Shown piece after piece: positions 1 to 5,877 of a stretch of 8,081 nt of DNA (within the stretch, counting starts at the first letter, position 1; each line of letters opens with the position of its first letter). The DNA is from Candidatus Hydrogenedentota bacterium. Lineage in GTDB: Bacteria > Hydrogenedentota > Hydrogenedentia > Hydrogenedentales > CAITNO01. The stretch spans positions 1-8,081 of the forward strand of contig CAIJOU010000542.1 in the NCBI GenBank assembly GCA_903822375.1, in the 5' to 3' direction. Both the position numbers and the translations under genes were made by a program. The notes beneath the pieces are model-generated. The model was not told the origin of the DNA. It saw only the letters and a list, made by a program, of their open reading frames with translations, and did not search any database.

Positions 1-230
1 CCGATCTCTGAGGGTAAAAGGATCAGCCGCGCGTAGCCGGGGTCCTGCTCGATGGCTTGGCGAAAAAGAGTCTCAGCCTCGTTGTACTTGCGGGAGTTGT
101 AGGCGGCAATCCCCTTTTCCACACGATGGATTGCGGCCTTGCGTTGCGACGTGGTGGCACCGTTGCCGTTTGTGCCAACGCGCACGAACCCAACGGCATC
201 GAATAGACGCTCGAATATGGAATGGGCCAT
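1..230 (-). CDS. TPR-like repeat protein, N-terminal part only
   Basis: The reading frame opens with ATG at 230-228 and stays open for 76 codons to the window edge, so the C-terminus is missing. An AGAGGG Shine-Dalgarno lies about 10 nt upstream. The N-terminus reads MAHSIFERLFDAVGF. Around residues 40-67 is a good tetratricopeptide unit, GIAAYNSRKYNEAETLFRQA followed by IEQDPGYA, with the usual helix A Ala-Tyr, the Tyr-x-Glu-Ala turn and the closing Asp-Pro. TPRs are protein-protein interaction scaffolds; the partner and function cannot be told from one repeat. There is no signal peptide, so a cytoplasmic protein is likely. The gene lies in the same direction as the DinB-like gene, 175 nt downstream of it. 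Confidence 0.72.
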   Translation of the reverse strand, partial: MAHSIFERLFDAVGFVRVGTNGNGATTSQRKAAIHRVEKGIAAYNSRKYNEAETLFRQAIEQDPGYARLILLPSEI

Positions 231-279
231 GTCTCTGAATTCCCTCTGAGATGGGCACATTTCGCACTTTTGATCGTCC

Positions 280-308
280 GTCGGCTTTTTAGCCCCCTAA
301 CGGCCGAC
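280..308. other. Inverted repeat in the leader of the TPR gene
   Basis: GTCGGC at 280-285 pairs with GCCGAC at 303-308. Inside it TTAG and CTAA can form a second 4-bp helix around a CCCC/GGGG loop. It sits 50-78 nt upstream of the TPR gene start. No T-tract follows on either strand, so it is not a standard intrinsic terminator. It could be a leader hairpin or a protein site. Only the base pairing is seen; a role is inferred. Confidence 0.35.
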
Positions 309-334
309 ACAATAACCTTGACGCCTTTAAGTGT

Positions 335-355
335 ACCACCGAATACTTCGGCGGT
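335..355. other. Hairpin between the DinB-like and TPR genes
   Basis: ACCACCGAA (335-343) and TTCGGCGGT (347-355) form a 9-bp stem with one A/C mismatch and a TAC loop. It lies 51 nt beyond the DinB-like stop codon on the minus strand. A smaller CGCCC-TCAC-GGGCG hairpin at 390-403 lies right behind that stop. Together they could end or protect the DinB-like transcript, but neither has a U-run. Confidence 0.3.
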
Positions 356-405
356 CAACCGTCGGTGGCGCTTTCAAGCCCTTGGACAACGCCCTCACGG
401 GCGAC

Positions 406-912
406 TCACATGGGCGTGTCGGCGCTCGGCCCGTAGATGGCGGGAAGCGGGACGTCGTGCATGCGCGCATACACCGTCAACTGGCCCCGGTGATGAATAA
501 GATGGCTCATCACCATGGCCCGGTATACCGCCAATCGCGGCATGGAGAAGATTACCTGGCCCGCGTTCTTGAGCGTCCAGATTTCCATTATTTCACTGTC
601 GGATGCGTCAACAAGCGACGCCCGGGCATCAAGCACGTAGCCATCGAACAGGGTCAACAGGGCTGCTGTGGTGGTGAAGGGTATCTTGGGGAACGGCATG
701 CCCCCCTCGGGGTTTAAGTCCATTGCCCTTTCATGAACGATGAGGGTGCAGTAGAAGGGGATGCGGGCGATGTGAACGGCAAGATCTCCCAGCGACAATG
801 ATTTTGGATGGGGTTTCCAAGCACTCTGTTCCTCCGGCAAACGTTCCAGCAACGTTCGGGTGGAGGCCATCTCGTGGTCGAATTCCGGTATCAGGTGGTC
901 CGCAATGCTCAT
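406..912 (-). CDS. DinB/YfiT-like metal-binding four-helix protein
   Basis: This 168-residue protein has the full length of the DinB superfamily. The start ATG at 912-910 follows a strong AGGAGAG Shine-Dalgarno, and the stop TGA is at 408-406. It shows the family layout: an N-terminal helix with MSIADHLIPEFDHEM, the segment SLSLGDLAVHIAR carrying His47, and a C-terminal helix with MSHLIHHRGQLTVYARM. His47, His137 and His141 match the three-histidine metal site of this fold, and HxxxHRGQL is highly typical. Relatives include bacillithiol- or mycothiol-dependent S-transferases and damage-induced DinB proteins, so thiol-transferase-like or hydrolytic chemistry is possible; the substrate cannot be predicted. 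It has no signal peptide. Its neighbour across the 142-nt gap at 913-1054, the SPFH gene, is divergently transcribed. Confidence 0.88.
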   Translation of the reverse strand: MSIADHLIPEFDHEMASTRTLLERLPEEQSAWKPHPKSLSLGDLAVHIARIPFYCTLIVHERAMDLNPEGGMPFPKIPFTTTAALLTLFDGYVLDARASLVDASDSEIMEIWTLKNAGQVIFSMPRLAVYRAMVMSHLIHHRGQLTVYARMHDVPLPAIYGPSADTPM

Positions 913-995
913 ATCAGTCTCTCCTGTTCTATTTACCTTCCCGCCCCTCTCTCTTCAGTCACAAACCCGCAGTATCCAACGGTGATTCCCGGCTC

Positions 996-1024
996 TTGAC
1001 AATCCGGCTCCAGAGTGATATCAT
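996..1024 (+). promoter_or_regulatory. Sigma70-like promoter of the SPFH operon
   Basis: A perfect -35 hexamer TTGACA (996-1001) is followed after exactly 17 nt by TATCAT (1019-1024), 5 of 6 matches to the -10 consensus. Transcription would begin near 1031, leaving a leader of about 24 nt that holds the AAGGAGA ribosome site at 1041-1047. It is the best promoter match in the window. Confidence 0.75.
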
Positions 1025-1054
1025 TTTGATATGGTTTTGAAAGGAGACCATAGC

Positions 1055-1930
1055 ATGGAATCGAAAGATCTCGAACGTCAAGTGTCTGATGGGTGGGCAG
1101 TACTGACAATGGTCCTTGTCGCGGGGTTCCTTATCGTCGCCGGCTTTGTTGTCGGACTGACATCGCAGGCAATCTTCCTGATTGTCCTGTCCGTGCTGGC
1201 CGGGGTCGTCTGGGTAATCTGCACCGCCGGGTTTTTCACGCTTCAGCCCAATGAGGCGGCGGTGCTGGTGCTGTTCGGCAAGTATGCCGGCACGGTGCGG
1301 GTGAGCGGGTTTCATTGGGCCAACCCGTTCTACTTGAAAAAGAAAGTCTCCCTGCGACGGCGCAACCTGAACGGGGCGACCATCAAGGTGAATGACCTGC
1401 GCGGCAATCCGATTGAGATTGCGGCGGTGGTGGTCTGGCGGGTCGAGGACGCGGCGAAGGCCTGCTTCGATGTGGACCATTTCGAGAATTACGTGTCCAT
1501 CCAGAGCGAGGCGGCGCTGCGCCACATGGCCATGGCCTATCCCTATGACGACTTTCACGCGACGGAACTCATCTCGCTTCGCGGCAGCACCGATGAGGTG
1601 TCCAAGGCGCTCCAAGTCGAGGTGCAGGAGCGCGTGGCCCCGGCGGGTGTGGTGATCGAGGAGACCCGGCTGGCCCATCTGGCCTATGCGGCCGAAATCG
1701 CCGGGGCGATGCTCCAGCGGCAGCAGGCCGAGGCCGTGGTCGCGGCGCGTTCGCGCATTGTTGAGGGTGCGGTGGGCATGGTGGAAATGGCCATCGCCAA
1801 GCTGGAAGAGTCCAAGCAGTTCCCGCTGGACGACGAGCGCAAGGCCGCCATGGTGAGCAACCTGATGGTGGTGCTGTGCGCCCATGAATCCGTTCGGCCC
1901 GTGGTGAACACGGGTACGCTGTACCATTAG
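1055..1930 (+). CDS. SPFH (band 7/stomatin-like) domain membrane protein
   Basis: This 291-residue protein has two hydrophobic segments near the N-terminus (about 15-34 and 38-58). An SPFH domain follows at about 60-235: it opens with FFTLQPNEAAVLVLFGKYAG, continues with strand-rich GFHWANPFYLKKKVS, DLRGNPIEIAAVVVWRVED and the helical YVSIQSEAALRHMA, and ends with VVIEETRLAHLAYAAEIAGA and an Ala/Gln/Glu-rich helix. The conserved tail VVNTGTLYH is typical of the subgroup paired with Arc-like genes. SPFH proteins oligomerise at membranes and organise microdomains or quality-control complexes. The ATG at 1055 is chosen over an in-frame ATG at 1031 because AAGGAGA lies 7 nt before it and because 1031 falls at the expected transcription start. 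It is first in a three-gene operon, 12 nt before the next gene. Confidence 0.9.
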   Translation: MESKDLERQVSDGWAVLTMVLVAGFLIVAGFVVGLTSQAIFLIVLSVLAGVVWVICTAGFFTLQPNEAAVLVLFGKYAGTVRVSGFHWANPFYLKKKVSLRRRNLNGATIKVNDLRGNPIEIAAVVVWRVEDAAKACFDVDHFENYVSIQSEAALRHMAMAYPYDDFHATELISLRGSTDEVSKALQVEVQERVAPAGVVIEETRLAHLAYAAEIAGAMLQRQQAEAVVAARSRIVEGAVGMVEMAIAKLEESKQFPLDDERKAAMVSNLMVVLCAHESVRPVVNTGTLYH

Positions 1931-1942
1931 AAAGGCATTGTC

Positions 1943-2134
1943 GTGGCCGAGAAGAAGTCATTCCTCCTGCGGCTTCCCCCGGAGCTTATGGACGAGTTGA
2001 ACCGTTGGGCTGCGGATGACCTCCGCAGCCTCAACGGGCAGATCGAATACATCCTGCGGGAGGCGGTGCGCAGGCGGCGGAAGGAAATGCCGGAGCTTAG
2101 TCCGGACGAAGGAGAGGCGGACAATGGCGTATGA
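1943..2134 (+). CDS. Arc-like ribbon-helix-helix DNA-binding protein
   Basis: This 63-residue protein starts at GTG (1943), with AGAAAGG ending 7 nt upstream. The strand KSFLLRLPPEL (5-15) would form the intermolecular DNA-contacting beta-ribbon. Helix A follows (MDELNRWAADD), then the turn and helix B (RSLNGQIEYILREAVRRRR), the Arc/MetJ fold. The acidic tail (51-63) probably lies outside the fold. RHH proteins bind operators as dimers of dimers, so autoregulation of this operon is the simplest role. No toxin-like ORF accompanies it, so it is unlikely to be an ordinary antitoxin. It lies 12 nt behind the SPFH gene and overlaps the next gene by 11 nt, which implies translational coupling. A partner gene of this type beside SPFH genes recurs in bacteria (general knowledge). 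Confidence 0.87.
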   Translation: MAEKKSFLLRLPPELMDELNRWAADDLRSLNGQIEYILREAVRRRRKEMPELSPDEGEADNGV

Positions 2135-2909
2135 ATATGAAGGCAGCGTGGATTATCACGGCGATGGAACCAAGGCACTGGAATATGCCCGGGAACTACT
2201 TTCCGCCCGGGGATTTACGGTGTTGCCGCCTGCGGCGAACCAATTGTGGTTCACCAATTCGATTTCCTATCTGAACACCAAGAAGCAGCCGCTGCTGATG
2301 GTTTCCAAGGGGTGCATAACCGTGACGGGTTCGTCGCTGACGATGCAGGCCGAACTGGGCAATCTGCGGTCGCTCGTCAGGTTTCTCGTCCTGTTGCTGG
2401 GAGTGATGGCGATACCGGAGACGGTAATTGTTGCCGTGATTATGGTTATGGTGGCTAAACAACCGGAAATGGTGTGGGTCTGCCTCTTAAGCGTTCTCCC
2501 ACTCCCACTGATTTTGTTCGGCGTGCCCAAGTTCCAGGGATTCATCACGGCCCGTGCACTGGATGCGGTGCTGAACGAGGTGGCGGGCGCGGGGCCGACC
2601 AACCAGTACCTTGGACACAGAGGTTACGGCGGCTATGAGTATGTCTCAGCAACCCGCCTGTTCGGCCTTCCGCTGGTGCATATTGCGATGAGCCCGCAAA
2701 GTAGGGGCGTGGCAAAGGGAATCATCGCCATCGGCGATGTGGCCTTCGGACTGGTGTTTGCGATGGGCGGTTTCGCCGTGGGCGGGATTAGTGCCGGCGG
2801 GCTTTCCGTCGGCCTGATTGCTGTGGGCGGCGGCGCCTTTGGATGCGTTACTATCGGCGGGTTGGCCGTGGGATTGCTGGCCTTTGGAGGTCTGGCTATA
2901 GGGCTGTGA
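2124..2909 (+). CDS. Membrane protein with C-terminal hydrophobic Gly pentad repeat
   Basis: The protein has 261 residues. The ATG at 2124 follows AAGGAGAG (2109-2116) at 7 nt and lies inside the preceding gene. Residues 1-80 look like a soluble alpha/beta domain (DYHGDGTKALEYARELLSAR, then strand-rich LWFTNSISYL and LLMVSKGCITVTG). Two membrane segments follow (about 84-111 and 116-133), then a polar stretch with GYGGYEY and RLFGLPLVHI. Residues 199-261 are a run of G-x-hydrophobic-(A/S/T)-hydrophobic pentads. The RLFGLPLVHI stretch leading into an AIGDVAFG-type repeat recurs, as far as I recall, in uncharacterised bacterial membrane proteins; I know no function. The operon suggests work with the SPFH protein at the membrane. 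The repeat could be a beta-solenoid or tightly packed Gly-rich membrane helices. Confidence 0.8.
   Translation: MAYEYEGSVDYHGDGTKALEYARELLSARGFTVLPPAANQLWFTNSISYLNTKKQPLLMVSKGCITVTGSSLTMQAELGNLRSLVRFLVLLLGVMAIPETVIVAVIMVMVAKQPEMVWVCLLSVLPLPLILFGVPKFQGFITARALDAVLNEVAGAGPTNQYLGHRGYGGYEYVSATRLFGLPLVHIAMSPQSRGVAKGIIAIGDVAFGLVFAMGGFAVGGISAGGLSVGLIAVGGGAFGCVTIGGLAVGLLAFGGLAIGL
2718..2906 (+). repeat. Coding repeat: 12 Gly-x-hydrophobic-(A/S/T)-x pentads
   Basis: Glycines fall at protein residues 199, 204, 209, 215, 220, 225, 230, 235, 240, 245, 250, 255 and 260. The period is exactly 5, except for one 6-residue unit (209-214). The fourth position is Ala, Ser or Thr in every regular unit (for example GIIAI, GDVAF, GGFAV, GGLSV, GCVTI, GLLAF, GGLAI); position 3 is mostly hydrophobic. 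The codons differ between units, so this is an old repeat kept by selection on protein sequence, not a recent DNA slippage tract. Confidence 0.85.
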
Positions 2910-2960
2910 CACCGCAGGCCAGGATGAAATCGCGCATACAGGCAGGGACATGCAGTTTTC

Positions 2961-3007
2961 TCCGTTGACGGCCCGCGTGATAGCATCAGGTTCGGTTTGT
3001 CAACGGA
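2961..3007. promoter_or_regulatory. Inverted repeat ahead of the SGNH esterase gene
   Basis: TCCGTTGAC (2961-2969) is the exact reverse complement of GTCAACGGA (2999-3007), with 29 nt between the arms. It fills much of the 115-nt gap between the pentad-repeat gene and the esterase. The left arm contains TTGACG, which resembles a -35 box, and TAGCAT (2981-2986) resembles a -10 box, but they are only 10 nt apart and cannot form one promoter. The right arm ends 4 nt before the GAAAGG ribosome site. It could be an operator pair or a leader hairpin that occludes translation; this is inference. Confidence 0.4.
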
Positions 3008-3024
3008 CACGAAAGGTGAATGTC

Positions 3025-4191
3025 ATGCGCGTACCCTCCGGTCTTCATCAGTTCCTCTTCTGCACATTGTTGGTCTCGGCATGTGTTGCCGCCTTGCCTG
3101 CGTTTGGCGCGGATTCGGGCCCTTCGGCCATTGAGAAGCTGGACTCCAACTTTGCCGCGAAAGACACCAGTGGCGAATGGCTGTGGTACGACGCAAAGGG
3201 CCTTACCATTGAGGGAAAGGGATGGACGGACACGGACCGGTTCTACGACCGCCTGCCCGTCCGCGCCAAAGGCGCTGTGCCGGACCCGGTGTGGAGCCTG
3301 AGCCGGCACTCGGCGGGCATCTGTGTCCGTTTCAGTACGGATGCGGAAAAGATTTCGGCGCGCTGGAAGGTGCTGAACGACAACCTGGCCATGCCGCACA
3401 TGCCTGCCACGGGTGTGAGCGGTCTGGACCTGTATGTGAATGACAATGGTGTGTGGCGTTGGATTGGCAATGGGCGGCCCGGCGGACAAAGCACGCAGGC
3501 AGTGCTCGCGACCGGCATTCCTGCCGGGAACCGCGAATACATGGTTTATCTGCCGCTCTACAATGGCACCGAATCACTGGAGATCGGCGTGGCTCCTACG
3601 GCGACACTGTCGAAGGCTCCCGCGCGGCCCGCGGGCAAGGAGAAGCCGGTTATCTTCTACGGCACGTCGATCACCCAGGGCGGTTGCGCTTCCCGTCCCG
3701 GCATGGCCCACACCGCCATACTGGGCCGTCGGCTGGACCGTCCGGTGATCAATCTTGGTTTTTCCGGGAACGGGAAACTGGACGCCGAACTGGGCAAACT
3801 GATTGCGGAGGTGGACGCGGCGGTATACGTGCTGGACTGCGCCCCCAACATGCCGCCCGAGATGATTACCGAGCGGACCGAACCTTTCGTCACGGCGCTC
3901 CGCGCCGCGCGGCCAGACACGCCCATTGTCCTCGTAGAGAACATATCGTACCAGGCAGGGGCATTCCTTCCGGGGGCGCGTGCCGGCTACACGGACAAGA
4001 ACAAGGCGCTACGCGCGGCCTTTGAACGGCTCACGGAAAAGGGAATCCAAGGGCTGTCCTATTTGCCCGGCGAAACGCTGCTCGGCAGCGACGGCGAGGC
4101 AACCGTGGACGGCACGCACCCGACCGATTTGGGATTCCAGCGCATGGCCGATGCGTTCGAGCCGGTACTGCGCAAGGCGCTGGAAAAGTAG
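3025..4191 (+). CDS. Exported SGNH-type esterase with GxDLY N-terminal domain
   Basis: The protein has 388 residues; the ATG at 3025 follows GAAAGGTGA. Residues 1-29 are an export signal with a likely cut after AFGA, although VSAC at 17-20 also fits a lipobox. Residues 48-190 form a beta-rich N-terminal domain carrying GLDLY (133-137), the signature of the GxDLY domain (Pfam PF14607). The hydrolase domain follows: block I YGTSIT with nucleophile Ser215, block II GFSGNG (245-250), block III LDCAPN with Asn275, and block V DGTHP with Asp362 and His365. All four SGNH catalytic positions are present. The family hydrolyses ester bonds, often acetyl groups on polysaccharides; an extracytoplasmic carbohydrate or lipid ester is likely, but the exact substrate is unknown. 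The preceding gene ends 115 nt upstream, so it may be transcribed separately. Confidence 0.9.
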   Translation: MRVPSGLHQFLFCTLLVSACVAALPAFGADSGPSAIEKLDSNFAAKDTSGEWLWYDAKGLTIEGKGWTDTDRFYDRLPVRAKGAVPDPVWSLSRHSAGICVRFSTDAEKISARWKVLNDNLAMPHMPATGVSGLDLYVNDNGVWRWIGNGRPGGQSTQAVLATGIPAGNREYMVYLPLYNGTESLEIGVAPTATLSKAPARPAGKEKPVIFYGTSITQGGCASRPGMAHTAILGRRLDRPVINLGFSGNGKLDAELGKLIAEVDAAVYVLDCAPNMPPEMITERTEPFVTALRAARPDTPIVLVENISYQAGAFLPGARAGYTDKNKALRAAFERLTEKGIQGLSYLPGETLLGSDGEATVDGTHPTDLGFQRMADAFEPVLRKALEK

Positions 4192-4193
4192 AA

Positions 4194-4256
4194 GAGGCTT
4201 CCAGCCTCATTCTTTCACGACCCGGGACCGGAGCAGAACGCGGCAGGGATGCCGCG
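4194..4256. repeat. Paired palindromes, REP/BIME-like
   Basis: Two hairpins occupy the 82-nt gap between convergent genes. GAGGCT-TCC-AGCCTC (4194-4208) has a 6-bp stem, begins 2 nt after the esterase stop and is followed by ATTCTTTC, so it may also end that transcript. CGCGGCA-GGGA-TGCCGCG (4239-4256) has a perfect 7-bp stem. Paired small palindromes between convergent genes are typical of interspersed extragenic repeats. Whether this one is dispersed in the genome cannot be seen here. Confidence 0.5.
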
Positions 4257-4273
4257 TCTACGTTGTTGCACAA

Positions 4274-4921
4274 TCACGGCCTGTTCGGGGAAGACAGCTT
4301 TGCCAGTCGTGCGAAACAGGCCAAGGCAACGGCAAGTTCCCCGAGGACCATAACCATGGCACAGGGACCCAGCGTGGCGTAGTCCGCAGTGACCTCGCGT
4401 GGAATACCGAACTTGTTGCCGAACGCCACAAAATAGTCCAGGTCATACCCGGCCGCCTTGTGCTGGGCGTAGGTGTCGGTGATGGCGGCGCACCAGACGA
4501 CATCATGGATGTTCGATGCCGCGCATCCCAGTCCAAAAACGCCCAGCATCACCAGGACAAGGGGACCCGCCTTGACGGGGGTGTTCAACAGACGACAAGC
4601 CGAGGCCCAGACGGCCCCCGCCAGCAATGGCAGCGCGGCGGGTATGCCGAGAAACGCGGAGAACATGAACATCCATTCGAGGGTCTCAGGCGAATAGGGC
4701 CAGTGCGGTTTGTCTATAAGCGTTAGGCAGACGGCGAGCACTATGAATCCGGGAATCATGCAGACCCAGAAGGCGGCCCGTGCGGGAATGTTGAAGTTCA
4801 GTCGTTTCACTTTGAGAAACCAGGCCAGTAGCGCAAAAGCGCCATAGAAGATTACAAATCCCAGGCACATGCCCGCAGTCTTCGTATAGGCTTCAAAAAC
4901 CATCGACAACCGTATACCCAT
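4274..4921 (-). CDS. Unrecognised multi-TM membrane protein, copy A
   Basis: The protein has 215 residues. The ATG at 4921-4919 follows GAGGGAGA on the minus strand, and the start matches that of copy B. An upstream in-frame start would add 28 residues with no counterpart in B. Hydrophobic segments lie near 17-37, 50-69, 84-108, 119-140 and 187-206, predicting four or five membrane spans and no cleaved signal peptide. Between spans are polar stretches identical in both copies: LIDKPHW (68-74), CAASNIHD (133-140) and AGYDLDYFVAFG (157-168). His139, Asp140, Asp160 and Asp162 could line a site, but I recognise no family and assign no function. It is transcribed divergently from the ATPase gene across 111 nt. 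Confidence 0.82.
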   Translation of the reverse strand: MGIRLSMVFEAYTKTAGMCLGFVIFYGAFALLAWFLKVKRLNFNIPARAAFWVCMIPGFIVLAVCLTLIDKPHWPYSPETLEWMFMFSAFLGIPAALPLLAGAVWASACRLLNTPVKAGPLVLVMLGVFGLGCAASNIHDVVWCAAITDTYAQHKAAGYDLDYFVAFGNKFGIPREVTADYATLGPCAMVMVLGELAVALACFARLAKLSSPNRP

Positions 4922-4953
4922 GACATCTCCCTCGAATGGTTGTTGTTTCCCGA

Positions 4954-5012
4954 CCGGCCAGACTATCCTATGCATGTTTGGCGCTGAGAAACAAGCGGGC
5001 TGCACTGGCCGG
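4954..5012. promoter_or_regulatory. Inverted CCGGCCAG boxes in a divergent intergenic region
   Basis: CCGGCCAG (4954-4961) and its reverse complement CTGGCCGG (5005-5012) bracket 43 nt between copy A and the ATPase gene. The left box lies 3 nt beyond the -10 of copy A, where transcription should start. The right box lies 20 nt before the ATPase start. The same 8-mer recurs at 6548-6555, just past the -10 of copy B. A shared regulator of both paralogues and perhaps the ATPase is a reasonable inference; the box may also just be part of the duplicated segment. Confidence 0.4.
4965..4994 (-). promoter_or_regulatory. Putative promoter of membrane protein copy A
   Basis: Read on the minus strand, TTGTTT (4994-4989) is followed after 18 nt by TAGGAT (4970-4965). 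The -35 is weak, but the -10 is identical to that of the amidohydrolase promoter and near that of copy B (TAGCAT). The leader would be about 35-40 nt. Confidence 0.45.
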
Positions 5013-5032
5013 CTGATGTGGAAAGAATCTCA

Positions 5033-5800
5033 ATGTTCTCGACCATGTACCAGATGCTGCGCAGCGTGACGCTCAAGCGCGAGATGGTGCCGTCCTTTGC
5101 CGAGTACCCGTTCAACATCCCGGCAGTGCGGCACTTGGACGAGATTGCGTTTCATCCGGGGGTGACGTTTCTTGTTGGTGAAAACGGCACGGGCAAGTCG
5201 ACACTGCTGGAGGCGCTGGCGGTGGCGGCGGGCCTCAACGCCGAGGGCGGCAGCCGCAACTTCCTCTTTCACTCGCGGGAAACCCATTCGCCGCTGCACC
5301 AGTATTTGCGGCTGGTCCGCGGCGCGAAACGTCCCCGGGACAGTTATTTCATGCGGGCCGAGAGCTTCTACAATCTGGCCACGGAAATAGATGACTTGGA
5401 TGCCGCCGACCCGATGATGCTGACCTCCTATGGGGGCCGGTCGCTCCACGAGCAATCGCACGGCGAGTCTTTCTGGGCGCTACTGTCCGAACGTTTCGGC
5501 GGCGGCGGGCTTTATCTGCTCGACGAGCCTGAGGCGGCGCTTTCGCCCAGCCGCCAATTGTCCGCGCTGGCGCTCATTCACAAGTTGGTCCGTGAGAAAG
5601 CGCAGTTTGTGATCGCCACGCACTCTCCCATCCTGATGGCCTACCCAAACGCAACCATATACCTCCTCGCCGAAGACGGCATTCGCAAGGTGCCCTACAG
5701 GGAGACCGAGCACTACCAAGTCACGAGAGACTTTCTGAACCACGTGGACACGAGCCTGGAGACGCTGCTTGGAAAGGATGAACTTTTCGACGAAGGATAG
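5033..5800 (+). CDS. AAA family ATPase with ABC-type motifs (COG3910-like)
   Basis: The protein has 255 residues from the ATG at 5033, which has GGAAAG at 5020-5025. An in-frame GTG at 5018 would add 5 residues, and ATGs at 5045 and 5054 would shorten it; homologues typically begin near MLRSVTLKRE. Motifs in order: Walker A GENGTGKST (49-57), an ABC signature-like QSHGES (141-146), Walker B LYLLDEPE (160-167) with Asp164 and catalytic Glu165, and the switch histidine in ATHSP (His197). Nearly all the length is nucleotide-binding domain with no coiled-coil insertion, unlike SMC, RecF or OLD proteins. It is soluble and would dimerise to hydrolyse ATP. The family's role is poorly known. It lies between two paralogous membrane-protein genes on the other strand, convergent with copy B (77-nt gap). 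Confidence 0.87.
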   Translation: MFSTMYQMLRSVTLKREMVPSFAEYPFNIPAVRHLDEIAFHPGVTFLVGENGTGKSTLLEALAVAAGLNAEGGSRNFLFHSRETHSPLHQYLRLVRGAKRPRDSYFMRAESFYNLATEIDDLDAADPMMLTSYGGRSLHEQSHGESFWALLSERFGGGGLYLLDEPEAALSPSRQLSALALIHKLVREKAQFVIATHSPILMAYPNATIYLLAEDGIRKVPYRETEHYQVTRDFLNHVDTSLETLLGKDELFDEG

Positions 5801-5877
5801 GGTGGCAGCCAATTGCCGTCCGTGTCCGGGAGTGCGCGGGCACCATGGCGAACCAAATGGGACCTGTCGCGGAGGGT

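Noticed and set aside
331..717. Plus-strand frame opposite the DinB-like gene
   Set aside because: It has no family features, whereas the minus strand shows the conserved three-histidine DinB pattern and a strong ribosome site.
959..1927. Long minus-strand open frame (322 codons) opposite the SPFH gene
   Set aside because: It is an antisense shadow of a GC-rich gene: composition is His/Arg/Gly-rich, it has no recognisable motif, and the plus strand carries a clear SPFH protein with promoter and ribosome site.
1943..2134. Ribbon-helix-helix gene as the antitoxin of a toxin-antitoxin pair
   Set aside because: Neither neighbour resembles a RelE, MazF, PIN or HicA toxin; the partners are a membrane scaffold and a membrane repeat protein.
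2965..2986. TTGACG/TAGCAT as a promoter for the esterase
   Set aside because: The boxes are 10 nt apart, too short for a sigma70 promoter, and no better -35 lies 16-18 nt before TAGCAT.
5033..5800. ATPase as a defence-system component (for example an OLD- or RecF-like nuclease helper)
   Set aside because: There is no TOPRIM, nuclease or coiled-coil domain in it or beside it, and no other defence gene is present; the length fits a stand-alone COG3910-type ATPase.
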